A DNA stretch of 64,000 nucleotides from Haloferax litoreum (GCF_009674605.1 NZ_WKJO01000001.1:1302001-1366000); one strand, 5' to 3'. Positions 1 through 7,776 are shown, counted from the stretch's first letter. Translations and numbers: made by a program. The notes: generated from the letters alone by a model not told the origin.

Positions 1-193
1 GCACCGCCTCGATGCCGATGAACGGGTTCGGCGGGTCGCCGCAGACAGTCCCGGGGAACCCGTGAATCACTGTCGAGTCCGGGTTTTTCGGGGCGGGAAA
101 GCCCGCTATCGGGGGCCGAATATCCCCACTGGCACACCCGGCGAGACCGGCCGTCGAACCGGTGAGTAACCCGAGAAACGTCCGTCGGTCCAT
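1..193 (-). CDS. DUF3179-family lipoprotein, N-terminal part (runs off window)
   Basis: The ATG is at 193 and the frame is open to the window edge, giving 64 codons. The N terminus MDRRTFLGLLTG followed by GLAGC is a Tat-type signal with a lipobox, so a lipid-anchored exported protein is expected. About 39 of the 64 residues are identical, without gaps, to the start of the next gene (280-1050), including RPP-AGFP-P-NPD and FP-TVC. This is therefore a tandem paralogue. The C-terminal CxxC region that typifies the family lies outside the window. Function of DUF3179 is unknown. The assignment rests on the paralogy alone. Confidence 0.85.
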   Translation of the reverse strand, partial: MDRRTFLGLLTGSTAGLAGCASGDIRPPIAGFPAPKNPDSTVIHGFPGTVCGDPPNPFIGIEAV

Positions 194-279
194 GTGTAAC
201 GTGGGTCCGTGTGCTGGGAAACTCCCGCGGAGTCGTGCGTCGGCGTCGCACGCGGTGTGTGGGTTCCGTATCGTTCGCA

Positions 280-1050
280 CTACGCCGTCTTCGACTGCGG
301 CGGTGGGAGCAACACGTCGGTGTCAGGATAGTCCGCGCGCCACTCCGCCCAGGTCGCCACAGAAGATGGCATGATGCGCATTCGCTCACCTGACATCGGC
401 CCGCAGATACCGCGCGCCAGTATTTGACTCCAGTAACTTCCCGTCGCTTCGTCGAGGAGGACGAGATTCGCGGCGTTACGGAACTCGACTTCACCCGTGA
501 CGACAGATGCGCCGAACACGCGTCCTTCTTCGGCGCTCGCGTAACTGTACGGTTGGGGTGCCTGCCACAGTTGCCCGGAGACACGGAATGTCGTCTCTTC
601 ACCGCCGACGCGGCGTTCTGCGACCATCCCCGTCTCGCACATCGCACAGTAGGTCACGAGGACCGGGTCGCCGCCGAGGGTGTCGTTGACGACTTCGTGC
701 CACCAGAGGATGGAAAGTGGGTACGCACGGGCCGCACCGTTGTACTCGACACCGACGACGTACGTGTCTGCGGAGAGGCCGCGGCCGGTTTCGTCGGCGA
801 AGCGGTACTCCTCGGGGACGGTCACGTCCTCCCAGTCGGGGCCGACTGCTGGTTCGACCACCGCGTGGATTCCGTCGCTCAGGTACGGTGGGTTACTGCA
901 GACTGTCGTCGGGAATCCCTCTTTGACGATTGGGTCGGGGTTCCCCGGCGTGGGAAAGCCCGCAACTGGTGGCCGAGCGTTCCCTTCGGTACACCCTGCA
1001 AAGCTTAGTGTCGCTCCTGTGAGGAGGCCGAGGTACGCCCGACGGTCCAT
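280..1050 (-). CDS. DUF3179-domain Tat lipoprotein
   Basis: 256 residues. MDRRAYLGLLTG...SFAGC is a Tat signal with a lipobox cysteine near residue 20, predicting an exported, lipid-anchored protein on the outer face of the membrane. The body matches what I recall of DUF3179: the mid-region Y-N-G-A-RAYPLSIL, WHEVVND and the conserved YCAMCETGM with a CxxC pair (about residue 133-136). The CxxC could bind metal or be redox active, but no activity is established. It lies 86 bp upstream, in transcription order, of its tandem paralogue. A TATA-like ATTATC at 1075-1080 sits 25-30 bp before the ATG, so the mRNA is probably leaderless. Confidence 0.88.
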   Translation of the reverse strand: MDRRAYLGLLTGATLSFAGCTEGNARPPVAGFPTPGNPDPIVKEGFPTTVCSNPPYLSDGIHAVVEPAVGPDWEDVTVPEEYRFADETGRGLSADTYVVGVEYNGAARAYPLSILWWHEVVNDTLGGDPVLVTYCAMCETGMVAERRVGGEETTFRVSGQLWQAPQPYSYASAEEGRVFGASVVTGEVEFRNAANLVLLDEATGSYWSQILARGICGPMSGERMRIMPSSVATWAEWRADYPDTDVLLPPPQSKTA

Positions 1051-1074
1051 ACTGTAGTGTTGGTCACTTGAAGA

Positions 1075-1080
1075 GATAAT
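1075..1080 (-). promoter_or_regulatory. TATA-like box of the DUF3179 gene
   Basis: ATTATC on the minus strand, 25-30 bp before the ATG at 1050, is the normal position for a haloarchaeal TATA box with a leaderless transcript. The rest of 1051-1335 shows nothing I recognise. Confidence 0.45.
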
Positions 1081-1335
1081 GTCGATGGAACAGTCTCGTG
1101 GGCGTACCAGTCGGTGGTAGACGAAACAGACGCGTCGCTCTCGGGTCAGTAAGATGGTGGCTCAGCTAAAATCCATCATCACAAAGGGCTGAGTGGGGGT
1201 AACTTTCTTCATCGCCACCGAATAGCCCTCGGATTTCGAGCGTGATGAATCCATCTCATTCGTGTCTTCGTGGGTCCGTGTGCGACTGCCGACGACCACA
1301 TCACCGCGTCGACGACACTCATCCAACTCGTACGG

Positions 1336-2070
1336 TCACGCCGCATGTTCGAGGGCCTCGTGAATCGCCGCGTTGAGTTCCCGAAGACGCTCGCGGATTG
1401 GGTCGGCCAACTCCGCCGGTGGGTCGGTGAGTGCCGGTTCTCCCTCCGGGTCGGGCGTCCCGACGATGACGCTTCCAATCATCCCCACGAACTCGTGCGG
1501 GAGACAGAAGTAGTGATAGACGCCGGGCATCTCGAACGTCTTCTCGAACGTCACACCACCCTCGGTGATAATCTCGCTATTCCACGACGCTGTCCCGTCG
1601 GGGGTGAGTTGTGGTCTGTAGTTCTCCGGGGAGTACGACGTCGTCGAGTGGAACCCACGCTCGTTTGTCCACGTGACCGTCCCACCGACGTCGACCCAGC
1701 AGATGTGTGGTTCGAAGTGGTGTCCGGTCGCTGTGGTTACCATGCCGACGTCGGCACTGTCGAGTGGCCCAGTAAGTTGCTCGTCGTGTTCGTGACTGTC
1801 TTCGACGCGTTCCGCAGACTCCTCGTCGTCGTGGTGCTCATCCCCTCCGTGATGGTCGTCGACGTGATGCTCACTTTCTCCGTGGTGGTCGTTGACGTGA
1901 TGGTCGTCGACTTCAGCACCAGCGCCGCCTGTGTCCGTGGTCGTCGTCTGGCCCTCGCTCCCCTGCCCATCTGTCGTTACGGGCGCTGTCGTGCACCCTG
2001 CAAGCCCTGTGACCGTCGTCGTCCCTGCAAGAAGGAGGAACTGGCGGCGGTGAAGTTCGATATCGGACAT
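1336..2070 (-). CDS. Halocyanin-like blue copper lipoprotein with His-rich linker
   Basis: The ATG at 2070 is preferred over the longer open frame because GAGGTGAACGAG precedes it and a Tat lipobox signal follows (RRQFLLLAG...GLAGC). 244 residues. After the signal come a Thr/Gly linker and, at about residues 51-100, a stretch extremely rich in His-His pairs with Asp/Glu (DDHH, NDHH, HHVDDHHGGDEHH). The C-terminal half is a cupredoxin: GFHSTTS supplies the first His ligand and YHYFCLPHEFVGM the Cys, His and Met ligands of a type 1 copper site. Halocyanins carry electrons at the outer membrane face. The His tract is an unusual addition that probably binds Cu, Zn or Ni (inference). Neighbours are a Met-rich protein and a membrane regulator, suggesting a metal locus. 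Confidence 0.88.
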   Translation of the reverse strand: MSDIELHRRQFLLLAGTTTVTGLAGCTTAPVTTDGQGSEGQTTTTDTGGAGAEVDDHHVNDHHGESEHHVDDHHGGDEHHDDEESAERVEDSHEHDEQLTGPLDSADVGMVTTATGHHFEPHICWVDVGGTVTWTNERGFHSTTSYSPENYRPQLTPDGTASWNSEIITEGGVTFEKTFEMPGVYHYFCLPHEFVGMIGSVIVGTPDPEGEPALTDPPAELADPIRERLRELNAAIHEALEHAA

Positions 2071-2161
2071 CTCGTTCACCTCTGCTGAGACGTACGTGAC
2101 GAGTGGGTAAAACGGGATACAGTTCGTGCGGTGGAGAATATCCCCGAGTCGTCGGATAGGA

Positions 2162-2533
2162 TTAACAGCCCGGTCCACCGCCGTACATGCCACCCCCGCT
2201 ACCGTACATCCCGCCGTTTCCGTGACCGTACATGCCGCCGGGACTCCGTCCGGTGACTCCGGGCCCTCTCGGTCCGTCTTCAGCCATGAACTGTCCCATC
2301 TCTTCGACAGTCACGCCCATGTGTGATTCCATCCATTCGACCGCACCGGGTCCCATGTGTTGGGCCATGTGCGTCTCCATCCACGCGGTCCACTCGTCGG
2401 CGGTTCCGTCGTACGGTGGCGTATCGTCTGTCGCGCTGTCGGTTCCGTGGGCACTGACGACGGACGCGCTGAACGCGAGTCCGACGACTGCGAGTACCAC
2501 GAGCACCAATCGTCCGGTTGTGAGTTGGGTCAT
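2162..2533 (-). CDS. Secreted Met-rich small protein
   Basis: The ATG at 2533 is chosen because a GAGGCGAAC precedes it and the protein then begins with a Sec-type signal (MTQLTTGRLVLVVLAVVGLAFSASVVSAHG). 123 residues. The mature part carries repeated Met and His spaced as WMETHMAQHM, WMESHMG, EEMGQFM, then a glycine-rich tail with three GGMYG units (GGMYGHGNGGMYGSGGGMYGGG) and a final Cys. I do not recognise a named family. Met-rich, His-containing exported proteins typically bind Cu(I) or Ag(I). It lies between the His-rich cupredoxin gene and the membrane regulator at 2761-3357. Both fit a copper-binding role, which is inference. Confidence 0.75.
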   Translation of the reverse strand: MTQLTTGRLVLVVLAVVGLAFSASVVSAHGTDSATDDTPPYDGTADEWTAWMETHMAQHMGPGAVEWMESHMGVTVEEMGQFMAEDGPRGPGVTGRSPGGMYGHGNGGMYGSGGGMYGGGPGC

Positions 2534-2600
2534 TGTCGTTCGCCTCGGTTTCTCGTAGGGTGGCCCGGTGGTTATCGTCGTGGGTGTGAACAGAGTCAGG

Positions 2601-2620
2601 AGAACGTTCGAGAACGTTTC
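2601..2620. promoter_or_regulatory. Tandem AGAACGTT repeat, candidate operator
   Basis: Two adjacent 10-bp units, AGAACGTTCG and AGAACGTTTC, each contain the palindrome AACGTT. They sit 68-87 bp upstream of the Met-rich gene start (2533), and a TATA-like GATAAC lies near 2568 between them. This is a plausible activator or repressor site for the membrane-bound winged-helix protein encoded just upstream. No binding data exist here. Confidence 0.4.
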
Positions 2621-2760
2621 TAGACTTCTCTCGTCGTTTCTCAGCGACAGAATCGTTCGTGTCGGGAGAATCCGAGACGTGCGCGCTCGGCCTCTCGACA
2701 GCAACTGCTGTCCCGGATATTCTGTGGGTGAGTCGCACTGAGTCGTGGCGAGGGGGACGG

Positions 2761-3357
2761 TTACTGCACCTGATTTTGTGACAGGTCGTCATCGGGATAG
2801 ATGCGGTACGTCCGTCCCTGTCGCTCGCGGTAGAGCAGTCCGCGCTTTTCGAGTTCGCTCACGGTCTGACTCACTTTGCTCTTCGAGAAGTTCGACCGGT
2901 CGCGGAGTTCTATCTGCGTGATTCCCGGTGACGTGAGAATCGGTTCGAGAACGCGGCGCTCGTCCTCGGGCAGGACGTCGAGTAGACGCGGGCGAGGACG
3001 CTCGTTCGCACCGGTCGTCACGTCAGTCTCGCCGGTTGTCGTCGTTCCCGCATCCTTCGAATCCGGTGATGCGTCGTCTTCGCGTCTGTGCTGTTCAGTC
3101 TCTCCGCCGCTGGCTGTGAGTTCACGCCGGAACGCGAGGTACACGCCGCCAACCGCTCCCGCGAAGAGGACCGCACCGAACACGTACCAAAGCGGGTTCG
3201 TGCCGTGTACCGCCGACATCGACGTCCCCATCATCGACCCCATCGTCTGGTCGAGCGCGCGGTTCTGCTGATAGGTCTGCCACGCGAGTGCGCCGCCCAA
3301 GACGAGGACGGCCGCGACGACGAAGCTAACGGCGACATCAGCACGCCGTCTGTTCAT
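2761..3357 (-). CDS. Membrane-anchored winged-helix regulator with Met-rich outer loop
   Basis: 198 residues. MNRRR then a first membrane helix (about 8-26), a roughly 30-residue loop holding MGSMMGTSMSAVHG, a second helix (about 56-76), a charged linker of about 50 residues, and a C-terminal MarR/DUF7343-like winged helix (about 125-190: EPILTSPGITQIELRDR, SKSKVSQTVSELEKRGLL, YRIYPDDD). By the positive-inside rule both termini are cytoplasmic and the Met/His loop faces outside. Such proteins are one-component regulators. The loop could sense an extracytoplasmic metal, which would suit its Met-rich and His-rich neighbours. It is the first of the run of minus-strand genes and has a 227-bp gap to the Met-rich gene. 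Confidence 0.8.
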   Translation of the reverse strand: MNRRRADVAVSFVVAAVLVLGGALAWQTYQQNRALDQTMGSMMGTSMSAVHGTNPLWYVFGAVLFAGAVGGVYLAFRRELTASGGETEQHRREDDASPDSKDAGTTTTGETDVTTGANERPRPRLLDVLPEDERRVLEPILTSPGITQIELRDRSNFSKSKVSQTVSELEKRGLLYRERQGRTYRIYPDDDLSQNQVQ

Positions 3358-3472
3358 GCCACCACCTCGAACGAACGTCCCATGTCGTCATACGTTCGAG
3401 TTGGTCGGGGAAGAGGGTACCAGTTTTGTTCGTTCTCACCGCGTAGGTTCGACCACTCGGTACTGGGCGATA

Positions 3473-4714
3473 TCACCCAACTGTTCCACTGTCGTCCCAC
3501 GCCGCGAGTGCGGCGTGTTCGGACGCAATCGTGGACACGTCGTCGGCGTCGAGGACGCCATCTTCGGTGACGATACCAGTGACGAGGTCGGCAGGCACGA
3601 CTTCGAACACCGGGTTCTCGGTCACGACCGACGCCTCGCCGTCGTACAACGACCCACCGTCTTCGCCGACGAACTTGTCGTCTCCGCGTATCTTGTCCCG
3701 GGCACAGACTGCGAACACGGGGACGCCGGCCCGATGGGCGGCGAGTGCGAAGGGGAAACTGCCGACTTTGTTGACGACTGCCCCCGACGCGAGGACCGAA
3801 TCCGCGCCGAGGAGAACCACGTCGATATCGCCTCCCGCGACGAGACTGGGGAGCGCCGCGTCGGTGGTCAACGTCACTTCGATACCCGCGTTGTCGAGTG
3901 CTTCGGCCACGGAGACGCCTTCTGCGCCCGGCCGTGACTCGCTGACGACGACTGCTGGGTGCGCATCTTCGAGGGCCGCGACCACGGTTCCAGAGCGTGA
4001 GAGGGTGGCGATGCGGTCGTACTCGCGTGTTCTGAGGAGGCTTGCCATCGCTGCTGCCGCCGCCTCGTCGGCGACGACGGCCTCGTCGATTGTTTCTTCG
4101 GCGCGACGACGGAGCGTCTCGATATCTCCATTCGCTTCGGCCATCACTCGGTTGACCCGGGTGACCACGGCGCTCATACTGGGTCGTGCATCGCGGAGTT
4201 GGCGGCCGAACGAGACGAGCACTTCCCACGAGTCCGCGTCGACGGCACAATCGCGGAGGACTTCGAGCGCCCGAAGTGATATCCACGCCGACCCGTGCAC
4301 CTCGTCTTCGCGGACAGTCTCCAGCGTCGGAGCGACTCGGTGGTACGTCGCCCACAACTCGGGGACAGTCTCGCGTTCGTGGATGACCGTTGGGTGGACC
4401 CACTCTACCGCCGCGAGTTCCTCGTTTGGCTCTATCGAGCGGTCCCTCACGTCGAACATGAACGGGTGAACGGTCCACTCGCGGTCACCGTCGGTGATGG
4501 TCATCGGGTGGCCCGCGCAGGCGAGTGTCGCGTCGGTGACGCCGACTTCTTCGCGGAGTTCCCGACGGGCGTCGTCCAACGCGTCGTGAGGGTTGCCCTC
4601 GACGTACCCCGAGACACCGGCCCACCGCCCTGCGTACGTCCCGACTTCGTCGCTCCGCCGCGTGAGGAGGATGCGCCCGCCGTGTCGGAGAAACGCGGTG
4701 ACGACGTGTGTCAT
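3473..4714 (-). CDS. Nudix hydrolase fused to eIF2B-alpha-like domain
   Basis: 413 residues; ATG at 4714 (MTHVVTAFLRHGG). The N-terminal 130 residues form a Nudix domain: the second half of the Nudix box, RELREEVGV, is intact, while the first half is divergent by one residue. From about residue 170 the protein resembles the eIF2B alpha/beta/delta and ribose-1,5-bisphosphate isomerase family: RDARPSMSAVVTRVNRVM, SRPGAEGVSVAEAL, LLGADSVLASGAVVNKVGSFP, VPFAVCARDKI-type segments. Haloarchaeal genomes often annotate this fusion as a translation initiation factor. A sugar-phosphate isomerase coupled to nucleotide hydrolysis is more likely (inference). The open frame continues upstream to 5920 but only antisense to other genes. 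Confidence 0.85.
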   Translation of the reverse strand: MTHVVTAFLRHGGRILLTRRSDEVGTYAGRWAGVSGYVEGNPHDALDDARRELREEVGVTDATLACAGHPMTITDGDREWTVHPFMFDVRDRSIEPNEELAAVEWVHPTVIHERETVPELWATYHRVAPTLETVREDEVHGSAWISLRALEVLRDCAVDADSWEVLVSFGRQLRDARPSMSAVVTRVNRVMAEANGDIETLRRRAEETIDEAVVADEAAAAAMASLLRTREYDRIATLSRSGTVVAALEDAHPAVVVSESRPGAEGVSVAEALDNAGIEVTLTTDAALPSLVAGGDIDVVLLGADSVLASGAVVNKVGSFPFALAAHRAGVPVFAVCARDKIRGDDKFVGEDGGSLYDGEASVVTENPVFEVVPADLVTGIVTEDGVLDADDVSTIASEHAALAAWDDSGTVG

Positions 4715-4774
4715 ATCCTGAACTACGTGTCCGACAGACAAAATGACTATCCAGATTGGGACTGATGGTGAGAC

Positions 4775-5272
4775 ATGCGACTCGCCATAATGAGCGATAC
4801 GCACGTCCCCGGCCGTGCTGCAGTACTTCCAGACTGGGTCGAAGACCAGATTCGTGAAGCCGACCTCGTGATACACGCGGGCGACTACGACTCTCCGGAG
4901 ACCCTCCAACACCTCCGCGACATCTCGAACGAGTTCGTCGGCGTCTCTGGTAACGTCGACCCTCCCGAGGTGGACCTCCCGTTCGTCGAGATAGTCGAAG
5001 CAGACGGTCTCACGTTCGTCGTCACACACGGCACGGGGACGAGAACTGGGTACTGTTCGCGCGTCGCCGACGTGGTCAAAGACGCCGCAGGAACCGATGC
5101 AGTCGGTGTCGCCGGCCACATCCACGAGGTCATCGACGAGATGACCGCCGACGGCGTCCGTATCTTGAACCCCGGAACGGCCGCACCAGCCAGTCCCGAC
5201 GGCGAGGCGACGATGATGGTCGGAACGGTCACCGACGGTGACCTCTCTGTCGAAGTCCTCCACGGCGACTGA
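4775..5272 (+). CDS. YfcE/MJ0936-type metallophosphoesterase
   Basis: 165 residues, divergent from the Nudix fusion with only 60 bp between the start codons. Calcineurin-like metal motifs are visible: MSDTHVPG (D-x-H), HAGDYDS (GD), SGNVD (GN), THGTGT (TH) and GHIHE (GHxH). These would bind two divalent metals and hydrolyse phosphodiesters, as in the single-domain archaeal MJ0936 and bacterial YfcE families. No signal peptide is seen, so the enzyme is cytoplasmic. The natural substrate is not known. Confidence 0.92.
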   Translation: MRLAIMSDTHVPGRAAVLPDWVEDQIREADLVIHAGDYDSPETLQHLRDISNEFVGVSGNVDPPEVDLPFVEIVEADGLTFVVTHGTGTRTGYCSRVADVVKDAAGTDAVGVAGHIHEVIDEMTADGVRILNPGTAAPASPDGEATMMVGTVTDGDLSVEVLHGD

Positions 5273-5443
5273 CAGACCGTCCATCCCGTTCGACACATCC
5301 GCGTTCGGCACCCTGTCTCCCTCCACGACCCTGCCCTCCGGCAGACTCGCCAGCCGACACAGCGAGCAATCGCGCCACCTCCGATACCGGCCCGGTTCGC
5401 CAACACCCAGTCGTTTTTCACTGCCGTCCTCTTCCGGATTCGT

Positions 5444-6199
5444 ATGGAGCTGTTTCCCGTCCCCGACGTCCCCGAGATACGTGAGGGCGACGACCTCGCA
5501 GCGCTCGTCTCGGAACGCGTCGACCTTCGCCCGGACGACGTGGTCTGTGTCGCGTCGACCGTCGTCTCGAAGGCTGAAGGGCGGTTCGCCGACCTCGACG
5601 ACTTCCCGGCCGGTCCGCGGGCGCGCGAACTCGCCACACGCCTCTCGGAGGTGACTGGCGACGAGAAAGACCCGCGATTCGCGCAGGCGGTCCTCGAAGA
5701 GAGCGTGGACCTCGTGATGGACGAACCGTTCCTCCTCACGGAGACACGATTCGGCCACGTCGGCGTCAACGCCGGTATCGACCGGTCGAACGTCCCCGAC
5801 CACGACCTGCTGTTGCTCCCGAAGCGACCCAGTGAGTCGGCAGAACGCATCCGCGCCGGCATCGACGCAGACCAGGTCATCGTCACCGACACTTGCGGGC
5901 GACCCTTCAGACACGGCCAACGCGGCGTCGCTATCGGGTGGGCGGGCATGGCCCCGTCACGCGATTGGCGCGGCGAGTCAGACCGCGACGGGCGCGAACT
6001 CGGCGTCACCGTCGAGAGCGTCGTGGATGAACTCGCGGCCGCTGCCAACCTCGTGCAGGGCGAAGGTGCCGACGGGACGCCGGTCGTCGTCGTCCGCGGA
6101 TTCGAGTGGGGCGACCACGGCGAGAGCGACGCTCACTTCCGCGACGTCGAGGGCGACTTCGTCCGACAGGCGCTCCGCGGATGGACGTACGAACCCTGA
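5444..6199 (+). CDS. cofE: Coenzyme F420:L-glutamate ligase
   Basis: 251 residues, full length for CofE. The enzyme adds L-glutamate residues to F420-0 using GTP, finishing coenzyme F420. Family features seen: VPDVPEIREGDDLA near the N terminus, VCVASTVVSKAEGR, the DKDPRFAQAVLEES-like segment, DSF/TDTCGRPFRHGQRGVAIGWAGM in the centre and LVQGEGADGTPVVVVRGF near the end. It stands 39 bp before mer, whose product uses F420, so cofactor synthesis and use are grouped. The 171 bp before it contains a TTTTTC element about 30 bp before the ATG and nothing else notable. Confidence 0.95.
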   Translation: MELFPVPDVPEIREGDDLAALVSERVDLRPDDVVCVASTVVSKAEGRFADLDDFPAGPRARELATRLSEVTGDEKDPRFAQAVLEESVDLVMDEPFLLTETRFGHVGVNAGIDRSNVPDHDLLLLPKRPSESAERIRAGIDADQVIVTDTCGRPFRHGQRGVAIGWAGMAPSRDWRGESDRDGRELGVTVESVVDELAAAANLVQGEGADGTPVVVVRGFEWGDHGESDAHFRDVEGDFVRQALRGWTYEP

Positions 6200-6238
6200 C
6201 CTGCCTCACTCCGACCCCATCTCTTTCACACCACACCA

Positions 6239-7219
6239 ATGCTCGGACTCGAACTTACGCCAGAACATCCGCTCGATAGACTCGTCGAACTGGGCACACA
6301 GGCCGAACGCGAGGGCTACGACTCGCTGTTCGTCTCGTGTCACTACAACAACCGCGACCCCTTCGCGGTCCTCGCGCGACTCGCGGCGGAGACGGACGAC
6401 ATCCGCCTCGGCCCCGGCGTCGCCAACCCGTACGAGATGCACCCTGTCACGCTCGCCAGCAAGGTCGCCACTGTCGCCGAATCATCCGGTGGCCGCGGCC
6501 TCCTCGGCATCGGTCCCGGCGACCCCTCGACGCTGCGAAACCTCGGCCTCGACGACCAGCGCGGCCTCCGCTCCGTCTTGGAGGCGTTCAAAGTCGCACA
6601 GGACCTCTGGGCCGGCGAACGCGTCACACACGACGGTACCTTCCAAGCGACAGACGCCGGCCTCAACTTCGACGTGCCCGGCGAGGTGCCAGTCTACGTC
6701 GGCGGCGAGGGACCGCACATGTGCCGGATGGCGGGGAAACACGCCGATGGCCTGCTGTTCAACGGGTCGCACCCCGACGACTTGGCGTGGGCCCGCGAGC
6801 AGGTCGATATCGGCCGCGAGGACCGCTCCGACGGACGGGGCGACTTCACGCTGGCCGCCTACGCGAGCGTCTCTATCTCAGAAGACGCCGAGGCGGCCCG
6901 CGAGGCCGCACGCCCGCCAGTCGCGTTCATCACTGCCGGCGCGGCCCCGCCGGTCCTCGACAGACACGGCATCGACGCGGAACTCGCCAGCGACATCGGC
7001 GAAAAGATATCCGCAGGCGACTTCTCCGAGGCGTTCGGTCTCGTCACGCCGGAGATGATAGACGCCTTCTCGATGGCCGGGACGCCAGACGACGTGACCG
7101 ACCGGATGGCCGCGGTGCTCGACCACGCAGATGGCGTCGTGGTCGGGTCACCAATCGGCCCCGACCTCGAAGAAGCGATTACTCTCGCCGCGCAGGCTCA
7201 CCGCGAGAGCCGGGCGTGA
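6239..7219 (+). CDS. mer: F420-dependent methylene-tetrahydropterin reductase (Mer-like)
   Basis: 326 residues, luciferase-like (beta/alpha)8 barrel of the bacterial-luciferase/Mer family. Diagnostic segments: LGLELTPEHPLDRLVEL, YDSLFVSCHYNNRDPF, RLGPGVANPYEMHPVTLAS, LLGIGPGDPSTL and PVYVGGEGPHMCRMAG. In methanogens Mer reduces 5,10-methylene-H4MPT with F420H2. Haloarchaea use folates, so the likely reaction here is 5,10-methylene-tetrahydrofolate to 5-methyl, for methionine synthesis (inference from the family and lineage). It follows cofE. Its last 41 bp overlap, tail to tail, the small membrane protein gene on the other strand. Confidence 0.92.
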   Translation: MLGLELTPEHPLDRLVELGTQAEREGYDSLFVSCHYNNRDPFAVLARLAAETDDIRLGPGVANPYEMHPVTLASKVATVAESSGGRGLLGIGPGDPSTLRNLGLDDQRGLRSVLEAFKVAQDLWAGERVTHDGTFQATDAGLNFDVPGEVPVYVGGEGPHMCRMAGKHADGLLFNGSHPDDLAWAREQVDIGREDRSDGRGDFTLAAYASVSISEDAEAAREAARPPVAFITAGAAPPVLDRHGIDAELASDIGEKISAGDFSEAFGLVTPEMIDAFSMAGTPDDVTDRMAAVLDHADGVVVGSPIGPDLEEAITLAAQAHRESRA

Positions 7220-7415
7220 CGCCGATACCGAGTTCTGCCGCGAGTGCGCCGAGGACGACGTAGGCGAACGCGCCGACGGCCCCGAGGATGAACAGGTTGC
7301 CGACGAGGATGATGATGGGTGAAAGTGGGTCGCTCAGCGCCACGTCGGCGAAGTTCACGACCAGTTCGACGACGCTCTGCAAGAGCGCGATGACGAAGTC
7401 CGTGAGTGTAGGCAT
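7179..7415 (-). CDS. Small two-helix membrane protein
   Basis: 78 residues. Two hydrophobic segments (about 4-24 and 30-62, the second broken by prolines at DPLSPIIILVG) and a short hydrophilic tail predict an integral membrane protein. No family recognised, though it has the look of a conserved haloarchaeal small protein. It overlaps the end of mer by 41 bp in convergent orientation, which would make transcripts with antisense 3' ends. The ATG at 7415 is the only good start. Confidence 0.7.
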   Translation of the reverse strand: MPTLTDFVIALLQSVVELVVNFADVALSDPLSPIIILVGNLFILGAVGAFAYVVLGALAAELGIGVTPGSRGEPARRE

Positions 7416-7508
7416 ACGCGAAGTTCGGAATTCGGGGGTATTGATTGTGTGGGTTTCGCACGCCTCGGTGTCGGCACCGATAAGGGCCGGCCCGACGGAG
7501 AGGGGTGC

Positions 7509-7754
7509 ATGCCGAATCGTTCGCTCGACGACTTCGCCACGGGGTCCGAACCCGAAGACGTGGACGCGGAACAGGACTCGGAGTCGGAGTCGGAGCAGAC
7601 GCCCACTGCCGACGACCCGTCAGACGACGTGGACACGCTCGCGACCTATCGCTGGACACCGACTGGAACGACCTGTCCGCAGTGCGGCGAGTCAGTCGAA
7701 AAGACGTGGCTCGACGAGGACGAGTACGTCTGCGCCGAGTGCAAGAACTGGTGA
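7509..7754 (+). CDS. Small zinc-ribbon protein (DUF7573-like)
   Basis: The ATG at 7509 is preceded by AGGGGTG, and upstream codons of the frame look like non-coding leader. 81 residues. The N-terminal MPNRSLDDFATG is followed by a very acidic linker and a C-terminal zinc ribbon made of CPQCGESV and YVCAECKNW (two CxxC pairs about 17 residues apart). It is a soluble haloarchaeal protein of unknown role, possibly nucleic-acid or protein binding. It ends 22 bp before the mutL stop codon on the opposite strand. Confidence 0.8.
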   Translation: MPNRSLDDFATGSEPEDVDAEQDSESESEQTPTADDPSDDVDTLATYRWTPTGTTCPQCGESVEKTWLDEDEYVCAECKNW

Positions 7755-7776
7755 CGCCACGCGCTCGGATTGTCTT

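Noticed and set aside
1336-2193. Longer halocyanin start at 2193
   Set aside because: The added 41 residues precede a Tat signal that must be N-terminal, and the ATG at 2070 has a good ribosome-binding site.
4715-5920. Upstream continuation of the Nudix fusion frame (open to 815 codons)
   Set aside because: The extra part lies antisense to the phosphoesterase and cofE genes and has no family resemblance. GC-rich third positions often leave such frames open in haloarchaea.
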